DNA of 64,000 nucleotides from Streptomyces griseiscabiei (GTDB lineage Bacteria > Actinomycetota > Actinomycetes > Streptomycetales > Streptomycetaceae). A program made the translations under genes and the position numbers. The DNA is taken from assembly GCF_020010925.1 (NCBI RefSeq), contig NZ_JAGJBZ010000003.1, positions 372,001-436,000 of the forward strand. Reading direction: 5' to 3'. The first letter of the stretch is position 1. Each line of letters starts with the position of its first letter. Of this stretch, positions 17,859-27,178 are shown one piece after another. The notes below the pieces were generated by a model. The model was not told the DNA's origin and did no database searches. It was given only the letters and a program-made list of their open reading frames with translations.

Positions 17859-19691
17859 ATGACTGAGAGCAACGGGTCCACCCCGCAGGAGCAGAGCGGG
17901 TCCATGCCCGACTGGGAGAAGAGGTTCCGGGCACCGAGGGTGTCCCTGCCGGACTGGGCGGAGGACGCGCCGCACCGCTCGCTGTTCGTCTCCAACGCCA
18001 CGGGGACCTACGAGTTGTACGCGTGGGACCGTGCCACGGACGAGCAGCGCCAGGCCACGAACCGGGCCAACGGCACGACGGACGGGGTGCTCTCGCCCGA
18101 CGGCGAGTGGATCTGGTGGTTCGACGACAAGGACGGCGACGAGTTCGGCGTCTGGCGCCGCCAGCCGTTCGGGGGCGGCCCGGACGACGAGGGGGCACCG
18201 GGCCTGGAGCCGTCGTACCCGGCGGGCCTGGCCCTCGGCCGCGACGGCCGTACGGCGGTCGTCGGCCGCTCCACCGACGAGGACGGCTCCACCATCCATC
18301 TGTCCCGGCAGGGCGAGACCCCCGTCGAGATCTACCGCCACCGCGAGTCGGCCGGCGTCGGCGACCTCTCGCACGACGGCTCGCTGATCGCGATCGAGCA
18401 CACCGAGCACGGCGACGCGATGCACTCGGCGCTGCGCGTGGTCCGCCCGGACGGCACGGCGGTCGCCGAGCTGGACGACACCAAGGGCGGCACGATCGAG
18501 CTGGGCCTGGAGGTGATGGGCTTCGCGCCCGTCGACGGCGACACCCGGCTGCTCATCGGCCACCAGCGGGGCGGCCGTTGGGAGCCTCTGGTCTGGGACG
18601 TGGTCTCCGGCGAGGAGACCGACCTCGGGCTCGCCGACCGGCTGGAGGGCGACCTGAGCGCCGAGTGGTACCCGGACGGCTCCGCCCTGCTCGTCGCCCA
18701 CAGCTTCGAGGCCCGCAGCGAGCTGTTCCGCTATGACCTGGCGACCCGGGCCCTGGAGCGGGTGGACACCCCGCGCGGCACGGTCTCCGGGGCCACGCCC
18801 CGCCCCGACGGCAGCGTGGAGTACCTGTGGTCCTCGGCCGCCGAGCCGCCGGTCGTCCGCTCCACCACCGGCGAGGTCGTCCTCGATCCGCCCGGCCTGA
18901 GGTCCCCCGGTTCGGTGCCGGTGGAGGACGTCTGGGTGGACACCCCGGGCGGCCGTGTCCACGCCCTCGTCCAGCGCCCGGCGGGAGTCCCCGGCCCGTA
19001 CCCCACCGTCTTCGACATCCACGGCGGCCCGACCTGGCACGACAGCGACGCCTTCGCGGCGGGCCCGGCGGCCTGGCTGGACCACGGGTACGCGGTGATC
19101 CGGATCAACTACCGGGGCTCCACCGGGTACGGCAGGGCCTGGACCGACGCGCTCAAGCACCGGGTCGGGCTGATCGAGCTGGAGGACATCGCGGCGGTCC
19201 GGGAGTGGGCGGTGACCTCCGGGTTCGCCGACCCCGAGCGGCTGATCCTCACCGGTGGCTCCTGGGGCGGCTACCTCACCCTCCTCGGCATCGGCACCGA
19301 GCCGGAGGCGTGGACGCTCGGCATCGCCGCGGTGCCCGTCGCCGACTACGTCACCGCGTACCACGACGAGATGGAGGCCCTCAAGGCGATGGACCGCACC
19401 CTGCTCGGGGGGACGCCCGAGGAGGTGCCCGAGCGGTTCGAGGCGTCGTCGCCGCTGACGTACGTCGACGAGGTGAAGGCCCCCGTCTACATCTCCGCCG
19501 GTGTCAACGACCCCCGCTGCCCCATCCGCCAGATCGACAACTACGTCGACCGGCTGGCCGCCCGTTCCGCCGTCCACGAGGTGTACCGGTACGAGGCGGG
19601 TCACGGGTCCCTCGTGGTCGACGAGCGCATCAAGCAACTCCGCCTGGAACTGGACTTCGCGGCACGCCACCTGAACCCGGCGGCCACCTGA
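17859..19691 (+). CDS. S9 family peptidase (prolyl oligopeptidase-type)
   Basis: A 610-residue peptidase. The N-terminal two thirds form a beta-propeller (repeats such as DGVLSPDGEWIWWFDDKDGDE). The C-terminal third is an alpha/beta hydrolase with catalytic Ser in GGSWGGYLTL near residue 465, Asp in SAGVNDPRCPI and His in YEAGHGSL. The HGGPTWHDSD oxyanion segment is intact. No signal peptide is obvious, so the enzyme is probably cytosolic and acts on short peptides. ATG at 17859 is chosen; GGAGGGG lies 12 bases upstream. A compact hairpin at 19704-19729 follows the stop. Confidence 0.93.
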   Translation: MTESNGSTPQEQSGSMPDWEKRFRAPRVSLPDWAEDAPHRSLFVSNATGTYELYAWDRATDEQRQATNRANGTTDGVLSPDGEWIWWFDDKDGDEFGVWRRQPFGGGPDDEGAPGLEPSYPAGLALGRDGRTAVVGRSTDEDGSTIHLSRQGETPVEIYRHRESAGVGDLSHDGSLIAIEHTEHGDAMHSALRVVRPDGTAVAELDDTKGGTIELGLEVMGFAPVDGDTRLLIGHQRGGRWEPLVWDVVSGEETDLGLADRLEGDLSAEWYPDGSALLVAHSFEARSELFRYDLATRALERVDTPRGTVSGATPRPDGSVEYLWSSAAEPPVVRSTTGEVVLDPPGLRSPGSVPVEDVWVDTPGGRVHALVQRPAGVPGPYPTVFDIHGGPTWHDSDAFAAGPAAWLDHGYAVIRINYRGSTGYGRAWTDALKHRVGLIELEDIAAVREWAVTSGFADPERLILTGGSWGGYLTLLGIGTEPEAWTLGIAAVPVADYVTAYHDEMEALKAMDRTLLGGTPEEVPERFEASSPLTYVDEVKAPVYISAGVNDPRCPIRQIDNYVDRLAARSAVHEVYRYEAGHGSLVVDERIKQLRLELDFAARHLNPAAT

Positions 19692-19703
19692 CAAAACACA
19701 CCC

Positions 19704-19729
19704 CCCCGCGCCCCGCCAGGGGCGCGGGG
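19704..19729. terminator. Hairpin between convergent S9 peptidase and sigma factor genes
   Basis: CCCCGCGCCCC and GGGGCGCGGGG form a perfect 11-bp stem with a GCCA loop. The right arm is part of the dispersed 17-mer GGGGCGCGGGGAACCGC, which recurs at 23788 and, in variant form, near 13639. Position fits a bidirectional terminator. Confidence 0.7.
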
Positions 19730-19783
19730 AACCGCGCGACCAGCCCGCACCGACCCGCTCCGACCCGCACGTACCGGGCCCCG

Positions 19784-20413
19784 TCAGGCGGCGGTGGCCA
19801 ACACCTCCCCCTCCCGAACCCCTTCCTCCGCCGCCGCCAGCAACCCCACGAGCGTGGCCCGGGCCCGAGCCACCCGCGACCGCACGGTGCCGATGGGGCA
19901 CCCCGTCAGTTCCGCCACGTCCTCATAGGACAGCCCCCGTATCTGCGTGAGCACGAACGCCTCCCGCCGCTCCTCGGACAGCGCCCCCAGCAGATCGGTG
20001 AGCGCGACACCGTCGTCGAAGCCGGGCAGCCCGCGCGGCTGAGCGTGCTCGACGGCCAGCCGCCAGTCCGGTACATCGGCGGGCCGGGGCCGGGCCGCCG
20101 CGTACCGGAAGCTGTCGGTCACCGCCCGCCGGGCGATGGACAGCAGCCACGTACGGGCCGAGCAGCGCCCCTCGAACCGGTGCAGGCTGCCGAGCGCCCG
20201 CAGGAACGTGTCCTGGGCGAGGTCGTCCACCGCCTGGGGGTCCGCGCAGAGATGGGCGACGAACCGCTGCACATCGCGGTGCAGCGCACCGACGAACCGT
20301 TCGACGGCCTCCGGGTCACCGCCACGGGCGGCGAGCGCCCAGGCGGTTATCGACTCGTCGGTCGCGGACCGGGCCGACGGGACCGACGAGGGCAGGGGAG
20401 TAAGAGTGATCAC
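19784..20413 (-). CDS. ECF-family RNA polymerase sigma factor
   Basis: A 209-residue ECF sigma factor. Region 2 is [20 protein letters not shown] then [35 protein letters not shown]. Region 4 is [41 protein letters not shown]. The GTG at 20413 has GAAGGA six bases upstream on the minus strand. No zinc-finger anti-sigma gene follows; the gene ends at the terminator at 19704-19729. The membrane protein gene 270 bp upstream on the same strand could be a partner, by position only. Confidence 0.93.
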   Translation of the reverse strand: [209 protein letters not shown]

Positions 20414-20686
20414 CTGGTGTCCTTCAAGGTCATCCGGGGATCCGGACCACCGACGGGGCCCCATGGGCACACGGACGCACACGGCCGCAGGACACCGCCG
20501 CACCGGCCGCACTGGTCGTACGGACGGGCAGTCGGGCAGACGGGCAGGTGGGCGTGGGCGTCCGTGCACGGGAACGCGTCGGCGGTCCGGTGAGGAAGGG
20601 GGCGGCCGTACGGCTCGCGCGGCGGCGGCGTACGGCCGTAGCCCGAAGCGCGAGCCGCGGTGGCTGCGTCGGGTCACCGGCTGTCG

Positions 20687-21457
20687 TCAGATGACAGCGG
20701 TCCCGGCGGGCGGACCCCGAGAGGTGATCGCATGGACGAGAAGGAGCCGGCGCGGCGAACGGTCCGAGCGGCCCCGGCGCACCCGGGGACGCGGCCGTTC
20801 CGCGGCGACGGGCAGCGCGAGCGACAGCCGCAGCGGTGCGGCCAGCCAGCCGGCCACGGCCCGCAGCAGCCCGAAGGCGGCGCGCTCGCCGTACGCCAGC
20901 CACAGCCCGCACAGCAGCGCGGCCAGCAGATGCGCGGCGAACATGCCGGACGAGGACGCGTACATGGACGCGAGCGACGACAGCAGCGAGGACAGGAGCG
21001 ACGAGGAGGACGCGGACGAGCCGTCCAGGAGGTACCCGGTGTGGTCCACATGGTCCAGGTGACCGGCCGCGCCCGTGGGGACCGTGTGAATCATGTGGGC
21101 GGAACCCATGTCCATGAGCTTCGCCGAACCCGTCGAACCCGTCGACCCCATCGAACCCGATGAACTCATCGCGCCCATGAGGCCGTTGTGGGCCATCGCG
21201 GCCGAGGACTGGGTCAGTTCGAAGCCCGAGTGCAGGGCCGTCTGGGCGGCCACCACGACGGACGTGATCAGGGGGAGCCCGCGCTCACGCCCGGCCAGGC
21301 ACCAGCCGACGGCACCGGTCGCGACGACCCCGGCGGCCAGGGCCCACCAGGGGACATGCCGGCCGGACATCAGCACGTGGCCCAGGGCGGCGAGCAGCAC
21401 ACAGACGGCCGCGAACATCGCGGCGCGTGTCGTGCGCGAACCCCACCCTGCGGTCAT
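20687..21457 (-). CDS. DUF5134-like integral membrane protein with histidine/methionine-rich loop
   Basis: A 256-residue polytopic membrane protein with about five helices. Between helices 3 and 4 lies a Ser/Gly/Met/His-rich loop (MGAMSSSGSMGSTG, MDMGSAHMIHT, HLDHVDHTGY). That composition often marks copper handling in membrane proteins, and DUF5134 proteins are found near copper genes. Metal binding here is inference. ATG at 21457 has AGGA about nine bases upstream; an in-frame ATG at 21475 is an alternative. It diverges from the RCK-domain gene across a CRP-like site. Confidence 0.7.
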   Translation of the reverse strand: MTAGWGSRTTRAAMFAAVCVLLAALGHVLMSGRHVPWWALAAGVVATGAVGWCLAGRERGLPLITSVVVAAQTALHSGFELTQSSAAMAHNGLMGAMSSSGSMGSTGSTGSAKLMDMGSAHMIHTVPTGAAGHLDHVDHTGYLLDGSSASSSSLLSSLLSSLASMYASSSGMFAAHLLAALLCGLWLAYGERAAFGLLRAVAGWLAAPLRLSLALPVAAERPRPRVRRGRSDRSPRRLLLVHAITSRGPPAGTAVI

Positions 21458-21545
21458 GGCGCCCCATCCTCGCATCCGGACACCGTCGTCATCCCGTCCC
21501 TCTTGAGTACGGATTTCCACCCGGCGTCGCACTCACACCGCCAAC

Positions 21546-21561
21546 TGTGATCCGGATCACG
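21546..21561. promoter_or_regulatory. CRP/FNR-like palindrome
   Basis: TGTGATCCGGATCACG matches the CRP-type symmetric pattern TGTGA-N6-TCACA at 9 of 10 positions, and its inner 14 bp are perfectly palindromic. It lies between divergent genes starting at 21457 (-) and 21600 (+). A nearly identical site occurs at 27850-27865. Confidence 0.45.
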
Positions 21562-21599
21562 CGGGAACCGGCCCCGTTGATGAGGCAGTCTTCTGCTTC

Positions 21600-23723
21600 G
21601 TGGGGACCCCGTCGCAGCACAACAGCCGTATCGGTCCGGGCGCGCCGTCCGGTTCCGGCGCACCGTCCGGTCCGCTCCGCGTGGGCCGGCTGCCCGTCCC
21701 CGGCGGGCGCGGCAGACCGGCCGCCGACGCCGGGGCGCACATGGTCGTCTGCGGGGACGACGGGCTGGCGCACCGGCTCGCCGCCGAACTGCGGACCGTG
21801 TACCGGGAACAGGTCACCCTCGTCGTACCGCCCACGGCCCGGATCGCGCAGCGGCCGGTCGTCGGCCGCGCCCGCACCGCGGCCTCCCTCCTCGACCGGG
21901 TGACGGCGGTGGTCAACCGGGCGGCGGGCAACGGCGATCCGGCGACGGGCGACCGGACCGGCGAACCGGCCACCCCCGACGGCGGCGCACGCGGCGGCGG
22001 CCACGGCCCCGCGGGCGGCCACGGCGGACACGGCCCCGCAGGCGGCCAGGGCGACCGCGCCGGAGCCACCGAACGGATCCTGGAGGCCGGCGAGGCCACC
22101 GAGGCCGTACTCGCCGAGGCCGGGGTGGAACGCGCCGCCGCGCTGGCACTCGTGTACGACGACGACGAGACCAACATCCGCGCGGCCCTCACCGCCCGCC
22201 GCCTCAACCCCCGGCTGCGGCTCGTCCTGCGGCTCTACAACCGCCGGCTGGGGCAGCACATCGAGGAACTCCTCGACCAGGCCTCGGCGTTGGCGACGGG
22301 CGGTGACGCCACCGACGGCGTCGACGGGTTCGGCGCCTCGACGACCGTCCTCTCCGACGCCGACACGGCCGCGCCCGCGCTGGCCGCGACCGCCGTCGCC
22401 GGTACCAGCAAGGTGGTCCAGACGGACGGGCTGATGCTGCGGGCCGTCGAACGCCCGCCCGGCCGCGCCGGTCAGAGCCCGGGTGGCCTGTGCACGCTCG
22501 CGCTCCTGTCGGCCACCACCAACGACCCCGCCGGAACCGAGGGTTCCGAGGGCAGCGGGGAGCGCGGCCCCCAACTCCTGCCCGACGAACGGGCGGTGGC
22601 CGAGGCGACAGGACGCGGCACCGTCGTCCTCGACACCGTGCGCTACGCCGGACCCGCGCTGCCGCCCGGCCGCGCGGGCGGCGGATCGCTGGGCGCCTTC
22701 GGGACCCTGCTCTCCCGGCGGCTGCGCTGGTCCCTCGCGGGGATGATCGGATGCGTGTTCGCCCTGGCCGTCGCCCAGATCCTGATCACCGGGGAACACC
22801 CGCTCCAGGCGACGTACGCGACCCTCCTCGACCTCTTCGGGATCGCCGACCCGGCCACCGACCAGAGCGACTCCCGCCAGATCCTCCAACTCCTCTCCGG
22901 CCTCATGGGCTTACTCCTGCTGCCCGTGCTGCTGGCCGCCGTGCTGGAGGCGCTCGGCACGTTCCGCAGCGGCACCGCCCTGCGCAAGCCGCCGCGTGGC
23001 CTGTCCGGACATGTCGTCCTCCTCGGCCTGGGCAAGATCGGCACCCGCGTCCTCGCCCGGCTGCGCGAACTCCACATCCCGGTCGTCTGCGTCGAGGAGG
23101 ACCCCGAGGCGCGCGGCCTCCCGGAGGCCCGTCGGCTGCGGGTGCCGGTCATCCTCGGCGACGTGACCCAGGAGGGCGTCCTGGAGGCCGCCAAGATCCA
23201 CCGCGCCCACGCCCTCCTCGCCGTCACCAGCTCCGACACGACCAACCTCGAAGCCGGCCTGTACGCCCGTTCCGTACGCCCCGATCTGCGCGTCGTCCTG
23301 CGCCTGTACGACGACGACTTCGCCACCGCCGTCTACCGCACCCTGCGCGCCGCGCACCCGGGCGCGCTCACCCGCAGCCGCAGCGTCACCCATCTCGCCG
23401 CCCCCGCCTTCGCCGGCGCGATGATGGGCCGCCAGATCCTGGGCGCGATCCCCGTCGAACGCCGCGTCCTGCTCTTCGCCGCAGTCGAGGTCCGCGGCCA
23501 CGCCCGTCTGGAGGGCCGCACGCTCGCCGAGGCCTTCCGCCCCGGCGCCTGGCGGGTCCTGGCCCTGGACATGGCCACCCCCGGAGAACCGGGCCCGCCC
23601 TCGGGCCTCGTCTGGGACCTCCCGCCCACATACGTGCTCCGCGCCGAGGACCGCGTGGTCCTGGCGGCGACGCGGCGGGGGCTGGCGGAGCTGCTGGGGA
23701 GGCGGGCGGGAGCGGGGGCGTAG
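21600..23723 (+). CDS. NAD-binding (TrkA-N/RCK) membrane protein, potassium-channel-related
   Basis: A 707-residue protein with two RCK-like units. The first (MVVCGDDGLAHRLAAEL) starts near residue 47 and is interrupted by a Gly/His-rich insert near residues 120-150. A membrane segment follows at about residues 375-400 (WSLAGMIGCVFALAVAQILI), with another at about 440-460 (LMGLLLLPVLLAAVLEAL). The second Rossmann unit begins GHVVLLGLGKIGTRVLARL and contains VTSSDTTNLEAGLYAR. No TVGYG selectivity filter is visible, so it is related to, rather than proven to be, a potassium channel. GTG at 21600 gives the longest conserved N-terminus. Confidence 0.82.
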   Translation: MGTPSQHNSRIGPGAPSGSGAPSGPLRVGRLPVPGGRGRPAADAGAHMVVCGDDGLAHRLAAELRTVYREQVTLVVPPTARIAQRPVVGRARTAASLLDRVTAVVNRAAGNGDPATGDRTGEPATPDGGARGGGHGPAGGHGGHGPAGGQGDRAGATERILEAGEATEAVLAEAGVERAAALALVYDDDETNIRAALTARRLNPRLRLVLRLYNRRLGQHIEELLDQASALATGGDATDGVDGFGASTTVLSDADTAAPALAATAVAGTSKVVQTDGLMLRAVERPPGRAGQSPGGLCTLALLSATTNDPAGTEGSEGSGERGPQLLPDERAVAEATGRGTVVLDTVRYAGPALPPGRAGGGSLGAFGTLLSRRLRWSLAGMIGCVFALAVAQILITGEHPLQATYATLLDLFGIADPATDQSDSRQILQLLSGLMGLLLLPVLLAAVLEALGTFRSGTALRKPPRGLSGHVVLLGLGKIGTRVLARLRELHIPVVCVEEDPEARGLPEARRLRVPVILGDVTQEGVLEAAKIHRAHALLAVTSSDTTNLEAGLYARSVRPDLRVVLRLYDDDFATAVYRTLRAAHPGALTRSRSVTHLAAPAFAGAMMGRQILGAIPVERRVLLFAAVEVRGHARLEGRTLAEAFRPGAWRVLALDMATPGEPGPPSGLVWDLPPTYVLRAEDRVVLAATRRGLAELLGRRAGAGA

Positions 23724-23833
23724 GCGGTCGGGCCGCCGGTCGGCTGCCGGCCGACGGGGGGGCTTCGCGTGCAGCCCCGGCTTTTCAGGGGCGCGGGGAA
23801 CCGCACCCTCCGCCCCACTCATCCGCAGGCGAC

Positions 23834-24985
23834 TCACCCGCAGACGACCCCCTGCGCGTCCCACGCCGGAAACGGGTCGTCAAAGACCCCGCACCCGCCC
23901 TCGGCCTCCGCCACCACGCACCCGTCCAGAGCCGCCCGCAGCGCGTCCACCCGCAACCCCGTCCCGATGAACACCAACTCCTGCGCGAACGGCGCCTCTT
24001 CATCCTGCGCGGCGGTCGGCTCGAACCGGGCCACCGACCCGGCCTGGGACCACAACCCGACGACCCCCGGCCGACCGGCGAGCGTGAAGAACCCCTTGGA
24101 CCGCAGCACCTGCCCGAACGCGCCGCTGTCGAGCCCCTCGGTCACGAAATCCCACAACCGCCCGGGGTGAAAGGGGGCTTCGGCGCGGAAGACCATCGAC
24201 GAGATGCCGTACTCCTCGGTCTCCGGCACATGCTCCCCGTTCAGCTCCCGCACCCACCCCGGCGCCCCCTGCGCCCGTTCGAGGTCGAACGCCCCCGTGC
24301 CGAGAACCTCGGCCACCGGCACCCGCCCATGGCTCACCGGCACGATCCGCGCCGCCGGATTGAGCCGCGCCAGCGCCGCCGCGAGCCGCCCGGCGGCCGC
24401 CGTGTCCACCAGGTCGAGCTTGTTCAGCACGATCACATCGGCGAACTCCACCTGGTCCATGAGCAGATCGCTGACCGTGCGCTCGTCGTCCTCGTACTGG
24501 TCGAGCCCCCGCTCCACCAGCTCGTCCCCGCCCGCCAGCTCCGGCAGGAAGTTCACCGCGTCGACCACCGTCACCATGGTGTCGAGCCGTGCGAGATCCC
24601 CTAGCGTGGCCCCGTCGTCGCGCGCGAAGGCGAACGTGGCCGCGACGGGCATGGGTTCACTGATCCCGGAGCTTTCGATCAGCAGATAGTCGAAACGCCC
24701 CTCCCGCGCCAGCCGGTCCACCTCCTCCAGCAGATCGTCGCGCAGGGTGCAGCAGATGCACCCGTTGGTCATCTCGACGAGCCGCTCCTCGGTGCGGGAC
24801 AGCGCCGCCTCGCCGCCCCGCACGAGCGCGGCGTCGATGTTGATCTCGCTCATGTCGTTGACGATCACCGCCACCCGCAACCCCTCGCGGTTGGCGAGGA
24901 CATGGTTGAGCAGGGTGGTCTTGCCCGCGCCGAGGAATCCGGAGAGGACGGTGACGGGCAGCCGTGCCGGGACCGCGGTGGTCAC
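23834..24985 (-). CDS. COG0523 (CobW/ZigA-type) GTP-binding metallochaperone
   Basis: A 383-residue G3E-family GTPase. The P-loop is [14 protein letters not shown]. The metal-binding CxCC motif is in [16 protein letters not shown] near residue 76, with ESSGISEP and VLNKLDLVD guanine-binding motifs. The C-terminal CobW_C domain follows ([18 protein letters not shown], then [14 protein letters not shown]). Such GTPases deliver zinc to key enzymes during zinc scarcity. It lies 4 bp downstream of the cysteine-free L32 gene on the same strand, and a Zur-like box precedes that gene, so zinc-starvation induction is a strong inference. Confidence 0.92.
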   Translation of the reverse strand: MTTAVPARLPVTVLSGFLGAGKTTLLNHVLANREGLRVAVIVNDMSEINIDAALVRGGEAALSRTEERLVEMTNGCICCTLRDDLLEEVDRLAREGRFDYLLIESSGISEPMPVAATFAFARDDGATLGDLARLDTMVTVVDAVNFLPELAGGDELVERGLDQYEDDERTVSDLLMDQVEFADVIVLNKLDLVDTAAAGRLAAALARLNPAARIVPVSHGRVPVAEVLGTGAFDLERAQGAPGWVRELNGEHVPETEEYGISSMVFRAEAPFHPGRLWDFVTEGLDSGAFGQVLRSKGFFTLAGRPGVVGLWSQAGSVARFEPTAAQDEEAPFAQELVFIGTGLRVDALRAALDGCVVAEAEGGCGVFDDPFPAWDAQGVVCG

Positions 24986-24989
24986 GGCC

Positions 24990-25160
24990 TCAGCCCTCGG
25001 GGTGGAGCAGCCCGCGCTCGTACGCCTTCAGCAGCCGCTGCGGTACGAGATGGGTGGTGCCGTCGACGGTGAACGGCACCAGCGCCGGGGTGCTCGCCTT
25101 CCACTGGGCGCGACGGTGACGGGTGTTGCTGCGGGACATCTTCCGCTTGGGTACGGCCAT
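24990..25160 (-). CDS. rpmF: 50S ribosomal protein L32, zinc-independent (C-minus) paralogue
   Basis: A 56-residue L32: [20 protein letters not shown] is the invariant start. The usual zinc-ribbon cysteines are absent; the C-terminal half reads [18 protein letters not shown]-minus ribosomal paralogues replace zinc-binding L32 when zinc is scarce and are classic Zur targets. ATG at 25160 is used because the conserved protein begins there. It is first in a two-gene operon with the COG0523 GTPase. Confidence 0.93.
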   Translation of the reverse strand: MAVPKRKMSRSNTRHRRAQWKASTPALVPFTVDGTTHLVPQRLLKAYERGLLHPEG

Positions 25161-25207
25161 GGGGTCCTCCTCCACAGGGTCCACAGGGTGATGGACCGGA
25201 CGCTACA

Positions 25208-25228
25208 TGAAAATGGATCCCATTACTA
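25208..25228. promoter_or_regulatory. Candidate Zur box between divergent zinc-scarcity genes
   Basis: TGAAAATGGATCCCATTACTA is a 21-bp element with an AATGG-N3-CCATT core, resembling the Streptomyces Zur consensus (TGAAAATGATTTTCATTTTC type). It is an AT-rich island in GC-rich DNA, 48 bp upstream of the L32 gene and about 120 bp upstream of the permease start. It could therefore repress both directions. A further AAAAATGG lies just to its right. Confidence 0.7.
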
Positions 25229-25348
25229 AAAATGGCCCCGCCTTTGAGGGCGGCGACCGTGAGCAACCCCGCTCCGGGCGCCGTATGGGAGGAAAGGGTC
25301 GAACAGGCCCGCTCGCCGCAGCCGTTCCCTACGGAGGTACCGTCCCCC

Positions 25349-26332
25349 GTGGCCACAATCAAGGAAGAAGCCTCCCGGCGAGGGAGGCATCTCGACCCGC
25401 CCCTGCTGCTCACGATGGTGCTCGTGCTGGCGGTGGTCGCGCAGGGCCCGCTGCGCGGTCTGCTGTCCGCGCCCGTGACGCAGAGCTGGATGACGGTCTT
25501 CGTGGCGGTGGTGGTGCAGGCCCTGCCCTTCCTGGTCATCGGGGTGCTGCTGTCCGCGGCCATCGCCGTGTTCGTGCCCGCGTCGTTCTTCGCCCGCGCC
25601 CTGCCGAAGCGCCCCGCGCTCGCGGTACCTGCGGCGGGCGTGGCCGGGGTGGTGCTGCCGGGCTGCGAGTGCGCCTCGGTACCGGTCGCGGGCGCCCTCG
25701 TACGCCGGGGTGTGACGCCCGCGGCGGCGCTCGCCTTCCTCCTCTCCGCCCCCGCGATCAACCCGATCGTGCTGACGGCGACCGCCGTGGCCTTCCCGGG
25801 CAACCCCGAGATGGTGCTGGCCCGGCTCGTGGCGAGCCTGCTGGTGGCCTGCGCGATGGGCTGGCTGTGGCAGGGGCTGGGGCGCGGCGAGTGGATGCGC
25901 CCTCCCGAGCGCCCCTCCTACGAGGGGCAGACCAAGGGCGCCGCCTTCTGGGGCTCGGTCCGCCACGATGTGATGCACGCCGGCGGCTTCCTGGTCGTCG
26001 GCGCGATGGCGGCGGCCACGCTCAAGGCGGTCGTCCCGGCGACCTGGCTGAACGCCGCCGCCGACAACCCCGTCGTCGCCATCCTCGCCCTCGCCGTCCT
26101 GGCCGTCCTGCTGTCGATCTGCTCGGAGGCGGACGCGTTCGTGGCGGCCTCGCTCACCCAGTTCTCCCTGACGTCCCGGCTGGCCTTCCTGGTCGTCGGC
26201 CCGATGATCGACCTGAAACTCTTCGCCATGCAGACCGCCACCTTCGGCCGCGCCTTCGCGCTGCGTTTCGCCCCCGCCACCTTCGCCCTCGCGATCCTGG
26301 TGTCGGCCCTCGTCGGGGCGGTGCTCCTGTGA
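25349..26332 (+). CDS. Permease, COG0701 (YraQ/YcgR-like)
   Basis: A 327-residue membrane protein with about eight helices. It carries the family block LPGCECASVPVAGALVRRG (metal-like cysteine pair), SAPAINPIVLTATAVAF and ICSEADAFVAASLTQFS. COG0701 proteins are predicted permeases that pair with TIGR03943/YcgQ proteins, as here, and in Bacillus are linked to zinc homeostasis genes. GTG at 25349 has GGAGG 11 bases upstream; an earlier GTG at 25259 is open but weaker. The stop overlaps the next start (GTGA). Confidence 0.88.
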   Translation: MATIKEEASRRGRHLDPPLLLTMVLVLAVVAQGPLRGLLSAPVTQSWMTVFVAVVVQALPFLVIGVLLSAAIAVFVPASFFARALPKRPALAVPAAGVAGVVLPGCECASVPVAGALVRRGVTPAAALAFLLSAPAINPIVLTATAVAFPGNPEMVLARLVASLLVACAMGWLWQGLGRGEWMRPPERPSYEGQTKGAAFWGSVRHDVMHAGGFLVVGAMAAATLKAVVPATWLNAAADNPVVAILALAVLAVLLSICSEADAFVAASLTQFSLTSRLAFLVVGPMIDLKLFAMQTATFGRAFALRFAPATFALAILVSALVGAVLL

Positions 26333-27129
26333 ACCGCCAGGCCCAGACCGTCATCCTCTTCCTCACCGGCGGCGCCCTCCTGCACGCCGGCTTCACCGAC
26401 CTGTACCTCCGCTACGTCAAGGCAGGGCTGCGCCCCCTCCTCATCGGCGCGGGCGTCGTCCTCATAGCCGCCGCCGTCGCCACGCTCTGGTACGAACGCC
26501 GGGCGCGACGCCAGGACGCCGAGCGGCCCACCCAGGACGGCGAGCCGCACACTCAGGACGGCGAGCCCCGCACCGGCGCCGACGAGCCGTACGCCCACGC
26601 CGACGAGCCGCACGCCCACCGCGAACCCCGGGTCTCCTGGCTCCTCGTCCTCCCTCTCCTCGCCCTCGTCCTGGTCGCCCCGCCGGCCGCCGGTTCCTAC
26701 ACCGCGATGCGCACCGGCACGGCCCTCCAGAAACAGCCCTGGGGCTACCCCGACCTCCCCGCCGACGGCCCCCTCCGCCTGAGCGTCGCCGACTACGCCG
26801 GCCGCGCCGTCTACGACAAGGGCCGCGCCCTCGCCGGCCGCCCGCTCAAGGTCACCGGCTTCCTCGCGTTCGACGGCTCCGGCACCCCGTACCTCGTCCG
26901 CATGGCCCTCAACTGCTGTGCCGCCGACGCCCAGCCCGTGAAGGTCGCCCTCACCGGCGAACTCCCGGCCGTCCTCCAGCCCGACACCTGGATCGAGGTC
27001 ACCGGCACCTACACCCCGAAGCGCACGAAGGACCCCCTCAACGGCACCGCCGTCCCGTACCTCCACGTCACCACCACCAGGCCGGTCAAGGCTCCCCAGG
27101 ACCCGTACGACGAGGCCTGGAACGGCTGA
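26329..27129 (+). CDS. TIGR03943/YcgQ-like putative permease subunit
   Basis: A 266-residue protein. Two helices near residues 8-24 and 33-55 are followed by a hydrophilic Asp/Glu/His-rich stretch (DEPYAHADEPHAHREP), which could bind metal. A third helix (LLVLPLLALVLVAPPAA) follows. The C-terminal extracytoplasmic domain has an OB-like pattern, with FLAFDGSGTPYLVRMALNCCAADAQPVKV as its key block; the CC pair is typical of the family. The start is coupled to the permease by a 4-nt overlap. Role inferred from pairing: joint transport or export complex in the zinc-scarcity response. Confidence 0.87.
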   Translation: MNRQAQTVILFLTGGALLHAGFTDLYLRYVKAGLRPLLIGAGVVLIAAAVATLWYERRARRQDAERPTQDGEPHTQDGEPRTGADEPYAHADEPHAHREPRVSWLLVLPLLALVLVAPPAAGSYTAMRTGTALQKQPWGYPDLPADGPLRLSVADYAGRAVYDKGRALAGRPLKVTGFLAFDGSGTPYLVRMALNCCAADAQPVKVALTGELPAVLQPDTWIEVTGTYTPKRTKDPLNGTAVPYLHVTTTRPVKAPQDPYDEAWNG

Positions 27130-27178
27130 GCGCACCCCCGCCGCCGCACCGCCGAGGCGGGCGTCCGCGCGCCCTGGA

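Noticed and set aside
17799..19901. A 700-codon minus-strand frame across the S9 peptidase
   Set aside because: The plus strand encodes a peptidase with intact catalytic triad; the antisense translation is low-complexity.
25207..26328. An upstream extension of the TIGR03943-like gene through the whole permease gene
   Set aside because: The protein sequence there is a frame-shadow of the permease; the GTG at 26329 is coupled to the permease stop and starts the true protein.
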